The notes beneath the pieces are model-generated. The model saw only the letters and a program-made list of their open reading frames with translations, made no database searches and was not told the DNA's origin. Shown here in pieces: positions 9,405 to 18,690 of a stretch of 64,000 bases of DNA (position 1 is its first letter; each line of letters begins with the position of its first letter). The stretch comes from Thermodesulfovibrio sp. 3907-1M (GTDB taxonomy: Bacteria; Nitrospirota; Thermodesulfovibrionia; Thermodesulfovibrionales; Thermodesulfovibrionaceae): NCBI RefSeq assembly GCF_040450955.1, contig NZ_CP144373.1:562001-626000 (forward strand). Direction: 5' to 3'. Both the position numbers and the translations under genes were made by a program.

Positions 9405-10783
9405 GCTTCATCTCCTTTCAGTTTTTTTATTATCTCATCAATTTGTCTTTCAACCATTCCCTTTGATGTTGGACAGTAAAAGACTACCTGATTTTTGTTT
9501 ATTACAGCAAAGTAATTGACAGGTCTTAAGAAAAGGCAGATAAAAAGACCCAAGCACATTAAAATTGAACCTGTGTATATAAGAGGAACTCCAGGGTCCC
9601 GTCTTACCTGTAGTCCTGTAAATTGAGCACCCCATAGTTCATTGAATCTGAGTTTACCATAAGGAGTTTGCCATGATTCAGGAATTTTTTTAAGTATCCA
9701 TTGTTGTGTTTTTTTTCCATTGTTTTCAAACTCTACAAGCACAGCAGGATTAATCATATCAGAACTCATGTTAAAAAGCCTACCTTCCTCATCTATTCCT
9801 AAAGCAGGGGAGAAATCTACAACAGAAGCAGTTACTGAAGTCCCTGGAATTTTAAAATTTTCCTCAAAATGAACATTGATGTTGTGTTCCTTTCCTGTTT
9901 TATCAAAATAAGTAAATTTAAACTCAGCATGCTCTGTTGGTTGAAATCCATAGCTTGCCTGATAAAAAGTAATTCCTCTGTATGTAAAAGGGTGATTTAC
10001 TTCAATGACAATGTTTTCCCGCACAGGTTTACCGCTTTCAATAATTTTGAGATAGCTTCTATAAGCCTTTGGTATGGCAGAGTTTTCATAGTATTCTGCC
10101 TCAAATCTCTCACATCTAATCTCAAAACCAAGTGGAATAGCTTTTCCTTCATCTGAAATAGCAAAGTTTAGTCCTGTTCCTTCAACTATGTTCATAGAAC
10201 CTCTAAATCCAAAGAAAGTTCCTATTAAAGCTCCAGCAAGAATTATAAGAATGCTTAAATGAGTTAAGTATACTGCCAATCTTGTTTTATTCCATTTTTT
10301 TGCCTGAATTTGAAATCCTTCTTGAGTTTCAAAAACATGTGTGGAAAATCCTTTATTCTGAAAGAGTTCTTTAATTTTCTCCAGTATTCTGTCGTTATTT
10401 ATTTTTACTGTTTTTTTTATTGGCATTTTATCAAGCACTGATAAAGGATAGGGCTGAGGGGGGGCTTTAAAAGATTTTAGAAGAGTAGGTAGTCTGTCAA
10501 TTGAACAGACAATCAAGTTTAATGCAAACATAAATAGTAAAAAGGTAAACCACCAGCTGTGATAAACATTATTAAGGTCAAAAAGGTTAATTATTTCGTA
10601 AGTTTTATGTGCAGATGAAATTGACATAAATTTTGAAAAAAATTTAATAACAGGCTCAGGCTCAATGCTTTGAGGAATAACTGTCCCAATTGCAGCTCCA
10701 GTTGAAATAGTAATAAATAAAGCTACTGCAAGCTCTGTAGAAGCAAAAAAATTCCAAACTTTTTCGTTTACTCTGTTAAGCAT
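9401..10783 (-). CDS. resB: Cytochrome c biogenesis protein ResB
   Basis: Partner of CcsA in System II haem delivery. It has N-terminal membrane segments (about 17-35 and 75-95), a third near 170-190, a large periplasmic domain with the conserved NHPFTYRGITFYQASYG, and a final membrane segment near 415-435. The 460-residue length is normal. The ATG follows a GGAGGG ribosome site. It heads the minus-strand run and is divergent from the thioredoxin-like gene, 56 bp away, which may supply reducing power to the same pathway. Confidence 0.92.
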   Translation of the reverse strand: MLNRVNEKVWNFFASTELAVALFITISTGAAIGTVIPQSIEPEPVIKFFSKFMSISSAHKTYEIINLFDLNNVYHSWWFTFLLFMFALNLIVCSIDRLPTLLKSFKAPPQPYPLSVLDKMPIKKTVKINNDRILEKIKELFQNKGFSTHVFETQEGFQIQAKKWNKTRLAVYLTHLSILIILAGALIGTFFGFRGSMNIVEGTGLNFAISDEGKAIPLGFEIRCERFEAEYYENSAIPKAYRSYLKIIESGKPVRENIVIEVNHPFTYRGITFYQASYGFQPTEHAEFKFTYFDKTGKEHNINVHFEENFKIPGTSVTASVVDFSPALGIDEEGRLFNMSSDMINPAVLVEFENNGKKTQQWILKKIPESWQTPYGKLRFNELWGAQFTGLQVRRDPGVPLIYTGSILMCLGLFICLFLRPVNYFAVINKNQVVFYCPTSKGMVERQIDEIIKKLKGDEA

Positions 10784-10804
10784 AATCCCTCCAATTTATC
10801 CTAA

Positions 10805-10834
10805 TTGATTAATTTATCATACCTGTGATATATT
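10805..10834 (+). promoter_or_regulatory. Promoter of the thioredoxin-like gene, predicted leaderless
   Basis: TTGATT (10805-10810), an 18-nt spacer and TATATT (10829-10834) with an extended TGA before it. The ATG at 10840 is only 5 nt after the -10 box, so transcription should begin at or next to the start codon. No Shine-Dalgarno is visible. Confidence 0.5.
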
Positions 10835-10839
10835 TTTCT

Positions 10840-11232
10840 ATGAACTATCTTAAAAAATTAGTTATTTTTACATCCATTTTGTTACTTTTATTTGTTTCTT
10901 CTGGGTATTGTAAAAATAAAAAAACTGTTATTCTTTATCTTTTCTGGGCAGAAGGATGTCCACATTGTGCTAAGGAAAAAATTTTTTTGTCTGATTTAAA
11001 GAAAAAATATCCTCCACTGCAGATTAAGGATTATGAAGTATCAATGCCTGCATCAATAGAGCTTCTTAAAACAATGTCAAAGGCTTACAATATAACTCCA
11101 ACAGGTGTTCCTGTTACATTTGTAGGCAATAAAGCATTAATTGGTTTCTCAGAAAAAATAGCCTCCCAGATTGAAGAAACCATAAAATACTGTCTTAAAA
11201 ATACCTGCGAAGACCCTCTCTATAAAAAATAA
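10840..11232 (+). CDS. Periplasmic thioredoxin-like protein
   Basis: A 130-residue protein with an N-terminal hydrophobic signal or anchor (about 4-24, ending SSGYC) and a thioredoxin-type active site WAEGCPHC. The cis-proline region TPTGVPVTFVG supports the fold. It probably reduces protein thiols outside the membrane, for instance the CxxCH motifs of apocytochromes, as CcsX/ResA proteins do in System II; that role is inferred from the neighbouring resB-ccsA and cytochrome genes. A GTG at 10825 is in frame, but the ATG at 10840 fits the promoter better. The cysteine in GYC could also be a lipidation site. Confidence 0.85.
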   Translation: MNYLKKLVIFTSILLLLFVSSGYCKNKKTVILYLFWAEGCPHCAKEKIFLSDLKKKYPPLQIKDYEVSMPASIELLKTMSKAYNITPTGVPVTFVGNKALIGFSEKIASQIEETIKYCLKNTCEDPLYKK

Positions 11233-11278
11233 TTATTAATTATTTTAAAAATTTTTATAAATTCTTCAATATAAAACA

Positions 11279-11307
11279 TTGATATTCTCTTAATGTTGTG
11301 GTATAAT
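11279..11307 (+). promoter_or_regulatory. Strong sigma-70 type promoter of the cytochrome operon
   Basis: TTGATA (11279-11284), 17-nt spacer, TATAAT (11302-11307) with an extended TGG. It gives a leader of about 35 nt before the ATG at 11349, which has an AAAGGAG ribosome site. One of the best promoter matches in the window. Confidence 0.7.
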
Positions 11308-11348
11308 GTTCCCAACGTGTGAACAAAAATCCTTGAAAGGAGTAAGGG

Positions 11349-13349
11349 ATGAGAGGAATATTAATCGGGAGTGTTATTATTCTGTGTTTTTTGATTTCCT
11401 ATTTTATTCCAGTAAAAGATGCGGTTTCTGATGATGTAAAATCCTGTTTGCGTTGTCATGGAATGAAATCCTTACAGAAAAAATTGGAAAATGGAGAATC
11501 CCTTTCTCTTTATATTGATGGTACTAAATTTGAAAAGTCTGTCCATGGAGCTATGGATTGCTCTTCCTGTCATCCAGATATTACACTAAAAAATCATCCA
11601 AGACCAAAAAAAGTAGCAGACAAAAAAGTTTATACAAAGGAATTTTCAAAAAATTGCCTTGTCTGTCATCCTCAGGATTCATTAATGAAACCTAAAATGC
11701 ACGGAGAAGTTGTGAAAAAGGGCGAGATTTTATGTGCAGAATGTCATGGTTCTCACTATATTAACTCCATAAAAGAATGGAAAAATAAAGTATCTTTTAA
11801 TGAATACTGTTTAACCTGCCATCAGTTTAATATGACTAAGACTTTGCCAAGTAAAGAAAAAATTTCTCTTAAAGTAAATGAACAGGAGATTAAAAACTCT
11901 GTTCATGGTAAATTTCAGTGTCTCGTCTGTCATGATGATTTTTCAAAAGTAAACCATCCTGTTTACAATTATAAAAATAAATCAGAATACAGAATAAAAA
12001 TGACTGCTATTTGCACAAAATGCCATACTGATAAAGAACTTCAGAAAAATCCTGCCCATTACGCTCTTACAAAAACAGCTTCCTGCATTGAATGTCACGG
12101 CTATCATGGAGTAAAACCAGTTAAGGTTGTCAAATCACTACCTGAAAATGAGTACTGTTTAAAATGTCACAGTAGTAGTATTGTTAAGAATATGAAAAAT
12201 AGAGAAACCCTATCAGTTCAGGTAAAGGAAAGTGATATTTTAAGTTCTGTCCATAAAAAACTAAAATGCACAGATTGCCATAAAGAATTTTCCACAACTC
12301 AGCATCCTGTAAGAAACTTTGAGTCTGTAAAAGATTACAGGGCAAAGGCAAAAGATGTTTGTAACAACTGCCATCAGGAGGCAGTTAAAAAATATGATAT
12401 AAGCATTCACGCAGAAGCTCTTAAAAAAGGTAATCAACAATCTCCTGATTGTCTTAAATGCCATGATTATCATAAAGTAACATTAATAACAAAAGATAAA
12501 AATGCAAGTTCTGAACTCTGTATAAAGTGCCATTCAGAATCAGGTCAGGCTTTTAAAGCAAGTGTTCATCAGAAAGCTATTAATGATGGTAAACATAATG
12601 CTCCAAACTGTGCATCCTGTCACAATTCCCATGATGTTTTACCAACGAATATAGCAAAACTTGGAGATTCCTGTGTAAAATGCCATAAGGATGTTAAAAC
12701 AGCTCATAATAAATGGCTCTGGAATCCTCCTCTAAGACTCACCACATTTGTAGATGCGCATCTTAATTACGCATCCTGTGCTGCCTGTCATACAAATGTT
12801 AACAAAGCAGTTTATCTTACACTTTTTGATAGAGCTAAGAGCAAGCCATTAACAGAAGCTGAAGTTGCCAAGCTCTTCGGAGTTGATGTAAAAGAGGTTA
12901 AAGGCAAATTGGATTACAACAATGATGGAAAAATTCAACAGGAAGAACTCTGGCAATTTATGTCCACAGTAAAAACAAAGTCTAAGGCAAATCTTTCTGG
13001 TAGAATTGATGTTTTAAATCCAAATGATGCCCATAAGATAGAACCAAAATCAAAAGCTATAAAAGACTGTGCATCATGTCATAATCAAGCAGTTCAGTTT
13101 GCTGCAAAGGTTGAGATTAACAGGGAAGGTGAAAAACCTATTAAATTTGATCTTGACAGTAAAGCATTAAACTCAGCCTATGCAATACCTAATATTAGAG
13201 ATTTTTATGTACTGGCATTAACGAAAATAAAAATCCTTGATATATTATTCTTTATTGCTTTATTGGGTGGAATAGCGGTTCCTGTAGGGCATATAACTCT
13301 TAGAATATTAACAGCGCCAATTAGAAGAAAAAGAAGGGAGGGAAAATAA
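11349..13349 (+). CDS. Membrane-anchored 17-haem cytochrome c with an EF-hand-like loop
   Basis: A 666-residue protein with an N-terminal signal or anchor (about 3-21) and 17 CxxCH haem-binding motifs by my count, spread from about residue 33 to 590. Repeated units contain SVHG or SVHK histidines that can be distal ligands. Between motifs 16 and 17 is DYNNDGKIQQEEL (about 515-527), which fits a calcium-binding EF-hand loop. A C-terminal membrane segment (about 635-655) is followed by a basic tail RRKRREGK, so the haems face outward. The stop overlaps the cytochrome b start by 1 nt. It probably passes electrons from a membrane quinol or periplasmic donor; the exact partner is not known. Confidence 0.88.
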   Translation: MRGILIGSVIILCFLISYFIPVKDAVSDDVKSCLRCHGMKSLQKKLENGESLSLYIDGTKFEKSVHGAMDCSSCHPDITLKNHPRPKKVADKKVYTKEFSKNCLVCHPQDSLMKPKMHGEVVKKGEILCAECHGSHYINSIKEWKNKVSFNEYCLTCHQFNMTKTLPSKEKISLKVNEQEIKNSVHGKFQCLVCHDDFSKVNHPVYNYKNKSEYRIKMTAICTKCHTDKELQKNPAHYALTKTASCIECHGYHGVKPVKVVKSLPENEYCLKCHSSSIVKNMKNRETLSVQVKESDILSSVHKKLKCTDCHKEFSTTQHPVRNFESVKDYRAKAKDVCNNCHQEAVKKYDISIHAEALKKGNQQSPDCLKCHDYHKVTLITKDKNASSELCIKCHSESGQAFKASVHQKAINDGKHNAPNCASCHNSHDVLPTNIAKLGDSCVKCHKDVKTAHNKWLWNPPLRLTTFVDAHLNYASCAACHTNVNKAVYLTLFDRAKSKPLTEAEVAKLFGVDVKEVKGKLDYNNDGKIQQEELWQFMSTVKTKSKANLSGRIDVLNPNDAHKIEPKSKAIKDCASCHNQAVQFAAKVEINREGEKPIKFDLDSKALNSAYAIPNIRDFYVLALTKIKILDILFFIALLGGIAVPVGHITLRILTAPIRRKRREGK

Positions 13350-13981
13350 TGAAAAAGATATATCTTCATCCATTACCTGTAAGAATCTGGCATTGGATAA
13401 ATGCAATAGGTTTTATTATTCTAATACTAACCGGAGCCCAAATAAGATTTGTGGATTCAATGGGATTGATGAGCTTTGAAACAGCTGTTCAGATTCATAG
13501 CTGGCTTGGTTTTATACTGCTTGCAAACTATTTTATCTGGCTTCTTTACTATCTCTTTTCAGGTAAACTGTTCAAAATATACATTCCACCATTCTGGAAA
13601 CCACTGGAGTTTATAAAAAATTCAATAAGACAGGCAAAATATTATGGATATGGTATTATGGTGGGAGATAAAAATCCCCATCATCCTACACCGGAAAATA
13701 AATTCAATCCAATGCAACAGATTTCTTATTTAATGATTATGGTTGTATTAATTCCTGTTCAGATTCTAACAGGATTGATTTTGTGGGATCCTCAACTATT
13801 TGGTTTTTTAGCTGGAATAATAGGAGGAATTCAGATTGCCACTCTCATTCACACTGGATTATGGATTTTCTTCAGCGCCTTTATAATTGTTCACTTCTAT
13901 CTTGCTACTCTTGGACATACTCCAATGGCGCATATTAAGGCAATGTTTACAGGTTATGAAGAAGAACATGAGGAGCACTAA
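13349..13981 (+). CDS. Di-haem cytochrome b561-like membrane subunit
   Basis: A 210-residue protein with four predicted membrane helices, of the cytochrome b561/formate dehydrogenase gamma type. Candidate haem-ligand histidines lie in RIWHWIN, IHSWLGF, LIHTGLW and IVHFYLA. The start overlaps the stop of the 17-haem cytochrome, so the two are made together. It should exchange electrons between the quinone pool and the periplasmic haems. The C-terminus is short and His/Glu rich. Confidence 0.88.
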   Translation: MKKIYLHPLPVRIWHWINAIGFIILILTGAQIRFVDSMGLMSFETAVQIHSWLGFILLANYFIWLLYYLFSGKLFKIYIPPFWKPLEFIKNSIRQAKYYGYGIMVGDKNPHHPTPENKFNPMQQISYLMIMVVLIPVQILTGLILWDPQLFGFLAGIIGGIQIATLIHTGLWIFFSAFIIVHFYLATLGHTPMAHIKAMFTGYEEEHEEH

Positions 13982-14016
13982 TAAAAAAGCTTGAAACTGA
14001 AAGGAGGTGATTAAGA

Positions 14017-14388
14017 TTGAAGTCTAAAAAAGGGTTAATGGTTCTAACTGCAGTTGTCTTTTTATTCGCAATCTCCTTTGTATATGCTCAGCCTCAAGAT
14101 GTCTACGATCTGAAAATTGAAGGTGGAAAATTTCCACCAGTAAATTTTTCCCATGCTAAACACTCTACAGATTACAAGGTAGACTGTAAAGTATGTCATC
14201 ACAAAGAAGCGGATCCAAAGGTAAAAGCTCAGAAATGCACAGATTGCCACGATCCAGCAGAAGTGAAAAATGGAGCTCCAAAAGCTATGGATGCCTATCA
14301 TAAGAACTGCATAGAGTGTCATAAAAAAGAAGTTGAAGCTGGTAAAACTGCTCCAACAAAATGTAATGAATGCCATAAGAGAGGATAA
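14017..14388 (+). CDS. Periplasmic tetrahaem cytochrome, c3 family
   Basis: A 123-residue protein with a cleavable signal peptide (to about VYAQP) and four CxxCH motifs (CKVCHH, CTDCH, CIECH, CNECH) plus an early FSHAKH, the pattern of class III cytochromes. The start is TTG, 6 nt behind the excellent ribosome site AAGGAGGTGA. It follows the cytochrome b gene by 35 nt and is closed by a strong terminator. It is a soluble electron shuttle, likely partner of the preceding membrane cytochromes; direction of electron flow cannot be read from sequence. Confidence 0.88.
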   Translation: MKSKKGLMVLTAVVFLFAISFVYAQPQDVYDLKIEGGKFPPVNFSHAKHSTDYKVDCKVCHHKEADPKVKAQKCTDCHDPAEVKNGAPKAMDAYHKNCIECHKKEVEAGKTAPTKCNECHKRG

Positions 14389-14404
14389 TTCTGTATTCAT
14401 TTTT

Positions 14405-14436
14405 AAGCCGGGGAATAATATATCTCCGGCTTTTTT
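14405..14436 (+). terminator. Rho-independent terminator of the cytochrome operon
   Basis: A GC-rich stem (AAGCCGGGGA paired with TCTCCGGCTT, one G-U) around an 8-nt AT-rich loop, followed by a T run. It ends the transcript that begins near 11314. Confidence 0.8.
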
Positions 14437-14448
14437 ATAAGAAAAGCC

Positions 14449-14766
14449 ATGGAAAAATTCAAAAAATTTATTGGAAAGACCTTTAAATTAGAAACAATTA
14501 AGAATCAAGAATTTTTAGAGAGTCTTTCAATTTGCTGTCAAAATCTTCCTGATAAAATAGAAGAATTTGAAGAGATTGAATTTTTAGTGGATGATATAGT
14601 TATGTGCATTGCTGTGCTTGAAGGAAAAATCAAAAGAATAATGCTCGTTAAGGTAAACAAAGAGTCTCCCGATGAATGTGCACCTCTTACAAAGGAAGAA
14701 CTTGAAGATTTCTTAAAAAAAAACGAAGAAAAGCTTCTAAAATTCTTTGAAAATATTACAGAATAA
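14449..14766 (+). CDS. Small acidic protein of unknown function
   Basis: A 105-residue, Glu/Lys-rich soluble protein with two cysteines in SICCQ and a third in VMCIA. Its centre (EEIEFLVDDIVMCIAVLEGKI in pieces) alternates strand and helix propensity; no family recognised. It lies between the cytochrome terminator and tRNA-Ser, with no clear Shine-Dalgarno; a TATAAG lies 7 nt before the ATG. The tRNA-Ser promoter overlaps its last codons. Confidence 0.65.
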   Translation: MEKFKKFIGKTFKLETIKNQEFLESLSICCQNLPDKIEEFEEIEFLVDDIVMCIAVLEGKIKRIMLVKVNKESPDECAPLTKEELEDFLKKNEEKLLKFFENITE

Positions 14767-14775
14767 TGCTAAAAT
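14747..14775 (+). promoter_or_regulatory. Promoter of tRNA-Ser
   Basis: TTGAAA (14747-14752), 17-nt spacer, TAAAAT (14770-14775) with extended TGC. Transcription would begin about 2 nt before the tRNA. The promoter overlaps the 3' end of the preceding coding sequence. Confidence 0.6.
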
Positions 14776-14783
14776 AAAGAATT

Positions 14784-14874
14784 GGAGAGGTGCCGGAGTG
14801 GCCGAACGGGCGCGACTGGAAATCGCGTGTGGGGTCTAAAAGCTCCACCGAGGGTTCAAATCCCTCCCTCTCCG
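14784..14874 (+). tRNA. tRNA-Ser (GGA anticodon)
   Basis: Acceptor arms GGAGAGG and CCTCTCC pair perfectly, with discriminator G. The anticodon stem CGCGA/TCGCG encloses the loop CTGGAAA, giving anticodon GGA for UCC/UCU codons. A long variable arm and the T-loop GGTTCAAATCC are present, as expected of a class II serine tRNA. No CCA is encoded. Confidence 0.95.
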
Positions 14875-14901
14875 TTTATTTTATTTCAGGAGGAAATGTA
14901 A

Positions 14902-15330
14902 ATGAAAGTTGTAGCCTTTAATGGAAGTCCGAGAAAAAATGGAAATACTTATCATGCCATTAAAATGGTATCAGAAGAGCTTAAAAAAGAAAAAATAAAA
15001 GTGGAAATAATTCATGTTGATAATAAAAATATAAGAGGTTGCATTGCCTGTTATAAATGTGCACAAAATAAGAATGAAAAATGTGCTATTGATGATGAGG
15101 TTAATGAATGGATCCAGAAAATAGAAGGAATCCGATATCTAATTACTGGAATGTAATCTTTGGAATGAATCCTGGAGAAGTTTTAAAGGATGAGGAAGGA
15201 ATGCAGATAATGAGAATACTCGGTAAAAATATGGCTTGGACATTAAAACTAATTGAAAATGGAAAGGATAAAATTATTAAGCCTGAGAGAGAAGCAAAAA
15301 TATACACTAATTTTATAAGAGATAACTTTT
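14902..15330 (+). pseudogene. NADPH-dependent FMN reductase-like flavoprotein, internally deleted and frameshifted
   Basis: The 5' part encodes the start of an iron-sulfur flavoprotein/FMN reductase: a flavodoxin-fold loop AFNGSPRKNGNT followed by GCIACYKCAQ. The frame stops at 15156. In another frame from about 15138 the C-terminal part of the same family resumes ([29 protein letters not shown]). About 80 residues of the middle, with the NADPH/FMN-binding stretch GSPVYF, are absent. A good AGGAGGA ribosome site remains before the ATG. The gene is almost certainly dead; the second half runs up to the antiporter stop on the other strand. Confidence 0.8.
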
Positions 15331-17315
15331 TAATCTCTTTTTTGAAAAAAATTCAATGCATCAACTAATTGTTTTTTATTGCCAATGTAAATTATTATAT
15401 CACCTTCCTTTAAAATAAAATCCGCAGAAGGGTTTAGAATTGTTTCTTCTCCTCTTTGAATAGCGATTACTGTAACTTTTGCCCTGTGTCTTATATTAAG
15501 AGATTTTAAGGAATGTCCTACCAACCATGAATCTTTTTCTATCAAAAAACTATCCATATCAAGTCCTTCAAAAATAACACATTCAATTGCTGCACGGGTT
15601 TTGGGTATGTCATTGAGACGTAAAATTTCATATCCTTCGGCTCGTATTTTTTCTATCATCTGTAATATTTGATTTCTCGGCACACCGAAGCGATGAAGCA
15701 CTCTTGCAAAAATTTCCAGAGATGTCTCAAACTCTTCAGGAATAACTTCATCTGCCCCAAGTTTTTTTAGTTCTTCAATTTCAGTTATGAATCTTGTTCT
15801 TACTATTATATGAATTTTCTGATTTAATGTTTTTGCAATTTGGACTATTTTTCTTGTTGCCAATGGATCAGATATGGCAATCACAAGAATTTTTGCTCTG
15901 TGAATTCCCAATTTATGCAAAATTTCTGGAGTTGTTCCATCACCATAATAAATAGGCTCTCCCTTCTTTTTCATTTTTCTTACGGTATCAGGATTAAGTT
16001 CTAAAATAACATAAGGTATATTGCTTTCTTTTAGAACTCTTGCAAGATTCCTTCCATTTAAACCAAAACCTATAATTATCACATGATTTGATTTTTTTAC
16101 AACAATTTCTGTTTCTTTTATTTTTCTTGTCTTTTCAAGTGTTTTGAATGGTTCTTTATGTATTAAATAACTGATCACAGATGGAGAATATCTTATTATC
16201 AGAGGAGTAAGTAACATTGTTATTACAGAGGCAGCAATAAAACTTTGATAATCATTTTCATTTAATAATCCCATTGTCTTTCCTGTAAATGCAAGGATAA
16301 AGGAGAATTCTCCAATTTGAGAAAGTGTTAAAGCAGAAGTTAAGCATATCTTAAGAGAATTGAGGAAAAAGTAAATGATAAGAGCAATGATTAAAGCTTT
16401 AGAAAACAAAATCCCTCCAACGAGAAACTCTACATTTGCAATATTATTTGTAATATAATTGATATTTAAAAGCATTCCAACAGAGATAAAGAATATACCT
16501 GAAAAAGTTTCCTTAAAAGGTAAAATGTCAGAGACAGCCTGAGCTGAATATTCAGACTCTGAAATAACCACACCTGCTAAAAAAGCTCCAAGTGCAAGTG
16601 AAACTCCTAATTTTGATGTAAAGAAAGCTGTTCCAAGACAGATTGAAATAATCACAATTATAAAAAGTTCTCTGATTCTTGTTTTTACAACTTCATGAAG
16701 AATAAAGGGAACAGCTATTCTTGAAAAAAGGAAAATAACAGCGAGTATAATAAAAGCCTTTAAGATAACCCAGAGAAACATATAAAAACTTCCACCTTCA
16801 GCGGAAAGCATCTGCGTAAAGAGCATAAGAGGAACTACACAAAGATCCTGAAAAAGAAGAATTCCAAGAGATATTTTTCCATGTGGGGAATTCAGTTCTC
16901 CCCTATCAGAAAGAAGTTTCATAACAATAGCAGTGCTGCTTAAAGCGACAATAAAACCATAAAAAATGGATAAATTTAATGCTGTATTCAAAGCAATTTG
17001 ACTTATAAGACTTATAACAATTATTGTAAGCAAAACTTGAAGACTTCCATATAAAAAGACCTCTTTTTTTAACGAAAATAATCTTGGAATAGAAAACTCC
17101 ACACCAATGGTAAACATCAAAAGAATCACACCAATTTCAGCAATTAACTCAACCTGTTGTGGCTCTTTTATAAGCGCCATTCCATGTGGACCTATTATTG
17201 TGCCTGCAATAAGAAAACCTACAATTGCCGGAATTTTAAATTTTCCAAGAACATAAATAATTAAACCAGAGATGCCAAAAATGATAAGTATTGCCTGTAA
17301 AAATTCATAAATCAT
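15330..17315 (-). CDS. Kef-type cation:proton antiporter with RCK domains
   Basis: A 661-residue CPA2-family transporter: about twelve membrane helices (1-380), then a TrkA-N/RCK NAD-binding domain (about 410-530, with [15 protein letters not shown]) and a TrkA-C domain (about 575-655). It should move K+ or Na+ against protons under control of nucleotide binding. YbaL/KefB-type proteins share this layout; the ion cannot be told from sequence. It is a single gene, divergent from miaB, with the two promoters back to back. Confidence 0.9.
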   Translation of the reverse strand: MIYEFLQAILIIFGISGLIIYVLGKFKIPAIVGFLIAGTIIGPHGMALIKEPQQVELIAEIGVILLMFTIGVEFSIPRLFSLKKEVFLYGSLQVLLTIIVISLISQIALNTALNLSIFYGFIVALSSTAIVMKLLSDRGELNSPHGKISLGILLFQDLCVVPLMLFTQMLSAEGGSFYMFLWVILKAFIILAVIFLFSRIAVPFILHEVVKTRIRELFIIVIISICLGTAFFTSKLGVSLALGAFLAGVVISESEYSAQAVSDILPFKETFSGIFFISVGMLLNINYITNNIANVEFLVGGILFSKALIIALIIYFFLNSLKICLTSALTLSQIGEFSFILAFTGKTMGLLNENDYQSFIAASVITMLLTPLIIRYSPSVISYLIHKEPFKTLEKTRKIKETEIVVKKSNHVIIIGFGLNGRNLARVLKESNIPYVILELNPDTVRKMKKKGEPIYYGDGTTPEILHKLGIHRAKILVIAISDPLATRKIVQIAKTLNQKIHIIVRTRFITEIEELKKLGADEVIPEEFETSLEIFARVLHRFGVPRNQILQMIEKIRAEGYEILRLNDIPKTRAAIECVIFEGLDMDSFLIEKDSWLVGHSLKSLNIRHRAKVTVIAIQRGEETILNPSADFILKEGDIIIYIGNKKQLVDALNFFQKRD

Positions 17316-17321
17316 TTTTAT

Positions 17322-17350
17322 ATTATGCTCAATTTTTTAAAGACTTTCAA
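17322..17350 (-). promoter_or_regulatory. Promoter of the Kef-type antiporter gene, predicted leaderless
   Basis: On the minus strand TTGAAA (17350-17345), 17-nt spacer, CATAAT (17327-17322), then 6 nt to the ATG at 17315. No ribosome site is present (the six bases are ATAAAA). Confidence 0.55.
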
Positions 17351-17360
17351 ATTGTTAAGT

Positions 17361-17391
17361 TTGAAAATTACACATTCTTGCCTGTTATAAT
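17361..17391 (+). promoter_or_regulatory. Promoter of miaB-mtaB, predicted leaderless
   Basis: TTGAAA (17361-17366) and an extended -10 TGTTATAAT (17383-17391), spacer 19 nt. The miaB ATG at 17398 is 6 nt after the -10 box, which places the start point at the start codon. No Shine-Dalgarno is present. Confidence 0.55.
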
Positions 17392-17397
17392 AAAAAC

Positions 17398-18690
17398 ATG
17401 AAGGGTAGGGCAGTTTATATTAAAACATTTGGATGTCAGATGAATGAACATGATACTGAAAGAATGCTTGGAATTCTGGAGACAAAAGGATTCATTGAAG
17501 TGGAAGAACCCAGAAAAGCAGATATTATTATTTTTAATACCTGTGCAATAAGACATAAAGCTGAGCAAAAATTTTTAAGCAGCCTTGGAAGAGTTAAATA
17601 TCTTAAAAAGAGAAATTCTCAATTAAAAATTGTTGTAGCAGGATGTGTAGCTCAACTTCAGGGTGAAAATCTCTTGAATAAAGCTCCATATATTGATTAT
17701 ATCATTGGCACAGATAACATCCATATGCTTGACAGTATTATTGAGAATCAAACTCCTCATAGAGTATTTACTTATGAAAACCCTGATGTTACTAACATCA
17801 AAATTCCTACAAAAAGAATGCACAATGTAAAAGCATGGGTAAATATAATTTATGGATGCAACAATTATTGTGCTTACTGTGTTGTTCCTTATTCACGGGG
17901 TAAGGAAAGAAGTAGACCCGTAGAAAGCATTCTTGAGGAAGTTAAATTGCTTGGAGAGCTTGGTTTTAAAGAGGTCACACTTCTTGGACAGAATGTAAAT
18001 TCCTACAGAGATGGCAGTGTTGATTTTCCTGCATTACTTGAAAAAGTTAATGAAGTTAAAGGAATTGAAAGAATTCGTTTCGTTACTTCTCATCCCAAGG
18101 ATTTGTCAAAGAGGCTTATTCAAACAATGAAAGATTGTGAGAAAGTATGTGAACACATTCATCTTCCTCTTCAAGCAGGCTCAAATAAAATTCTCAAACT
18201 TATGAATAGAAAATACAGTTATGAAGAATATTTTGAAAAAATATGCTGGCTCCGTGAAGCAATTCGGAATATTTCTATTACTTCAGACATTATTGTTGGA
18301 TTTCCTCAAGAACAAGATGAAGATTTTGAAAAAACCTTAGATGCTTTAAGAGAAATCCAGTTTGACGGTATATTTGCTTTTAAGTTTTCTCCAAGGGCTC
18401 AAACTCCTGCAGCAAAACTTGATGGAGCTATTCCAGAGAATGTTAAATCCCGTAGACTCACAGAAGTTTTAAAGCTTCAGGATGAAATAACAGAGAGAAA
18501 AAACAAATTATTGGAAGGCACAATTCAAGAAGTTCTTATTGAAGATAGAGAAGGTGAATATTCAACAGGAAGAACAAGAACAAATAAAATAGTAAAAGTT
18601 ACTTCTAATATTGCTTTAGGTAGTATGGTTGATATAAAAATTGTAAAGGCGCACAGACACTCCTTAGAAGGGGAAATTCTCCAAAAATGA
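17398..18690 (+). CDS. miaB: tRNA-2-methylthio-N6-isopentenyladenosine synthase MiaB
   Basis: Radical SAM methylthiotransferase acting on i6A37 of tRNAs that read UNN codons. The N-terminal MTTase domain holds C13 (TFGCQMNEHD), NTCAI and VAGCV for the auxiliary cluster; the radical SAM motif CNNYCAYC is at about 153-160; a TRAM domain ends the protein. Motifs GQNVNSY and LQAGSN are MiaB-like rather than RimO-like. At 430 residues it is full length. It overlaps mtaB by 4 bp. Confidence 0.94.
   Translation: MKGRAVYIKTFGCQMNEHDTERMLGILETKGFIEVEEPRKADIIIFNTCAIRHKAEQKFLSSLGRVKYLKKRNSQLKIVVAGCVAQLQGENLLNKAPYIDYIIGTDNIHMLDSIIENQTPHRVFTYENPDVTNIKIPTKRMHNVKAWVNIIYGCNNYCAYCVVPYSRGKERSRPVESILEEVKLLGELGFKEVTLLGQNVNSYRDGSVDFPALLEKVNEVKGIERIRFVTSHPKDLSKRLIQTMKDCEKVCEHIHLPLQAGSNKILKLMNRKYSYEEYFEKICWLREAIRNISITSDIIVGFPQEQDEDFEKTLDALREIQFDGIFAFKFSPRAQTPAAKLDGAIPENVKSRRLTEVLKLQDEITERKNKLLEGTIQEVLIEDREGEYSTGRTRTNKIVKVTSNIALGSMVDIKIVKAHRHSLEGEILQK

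Noticed and set aside
14784-15368. Integrated element at tRNA-Ser
   Set aside because: No integrase, duplicated tRNA end or composition change was seen; only a decayed flavin reductase follows.
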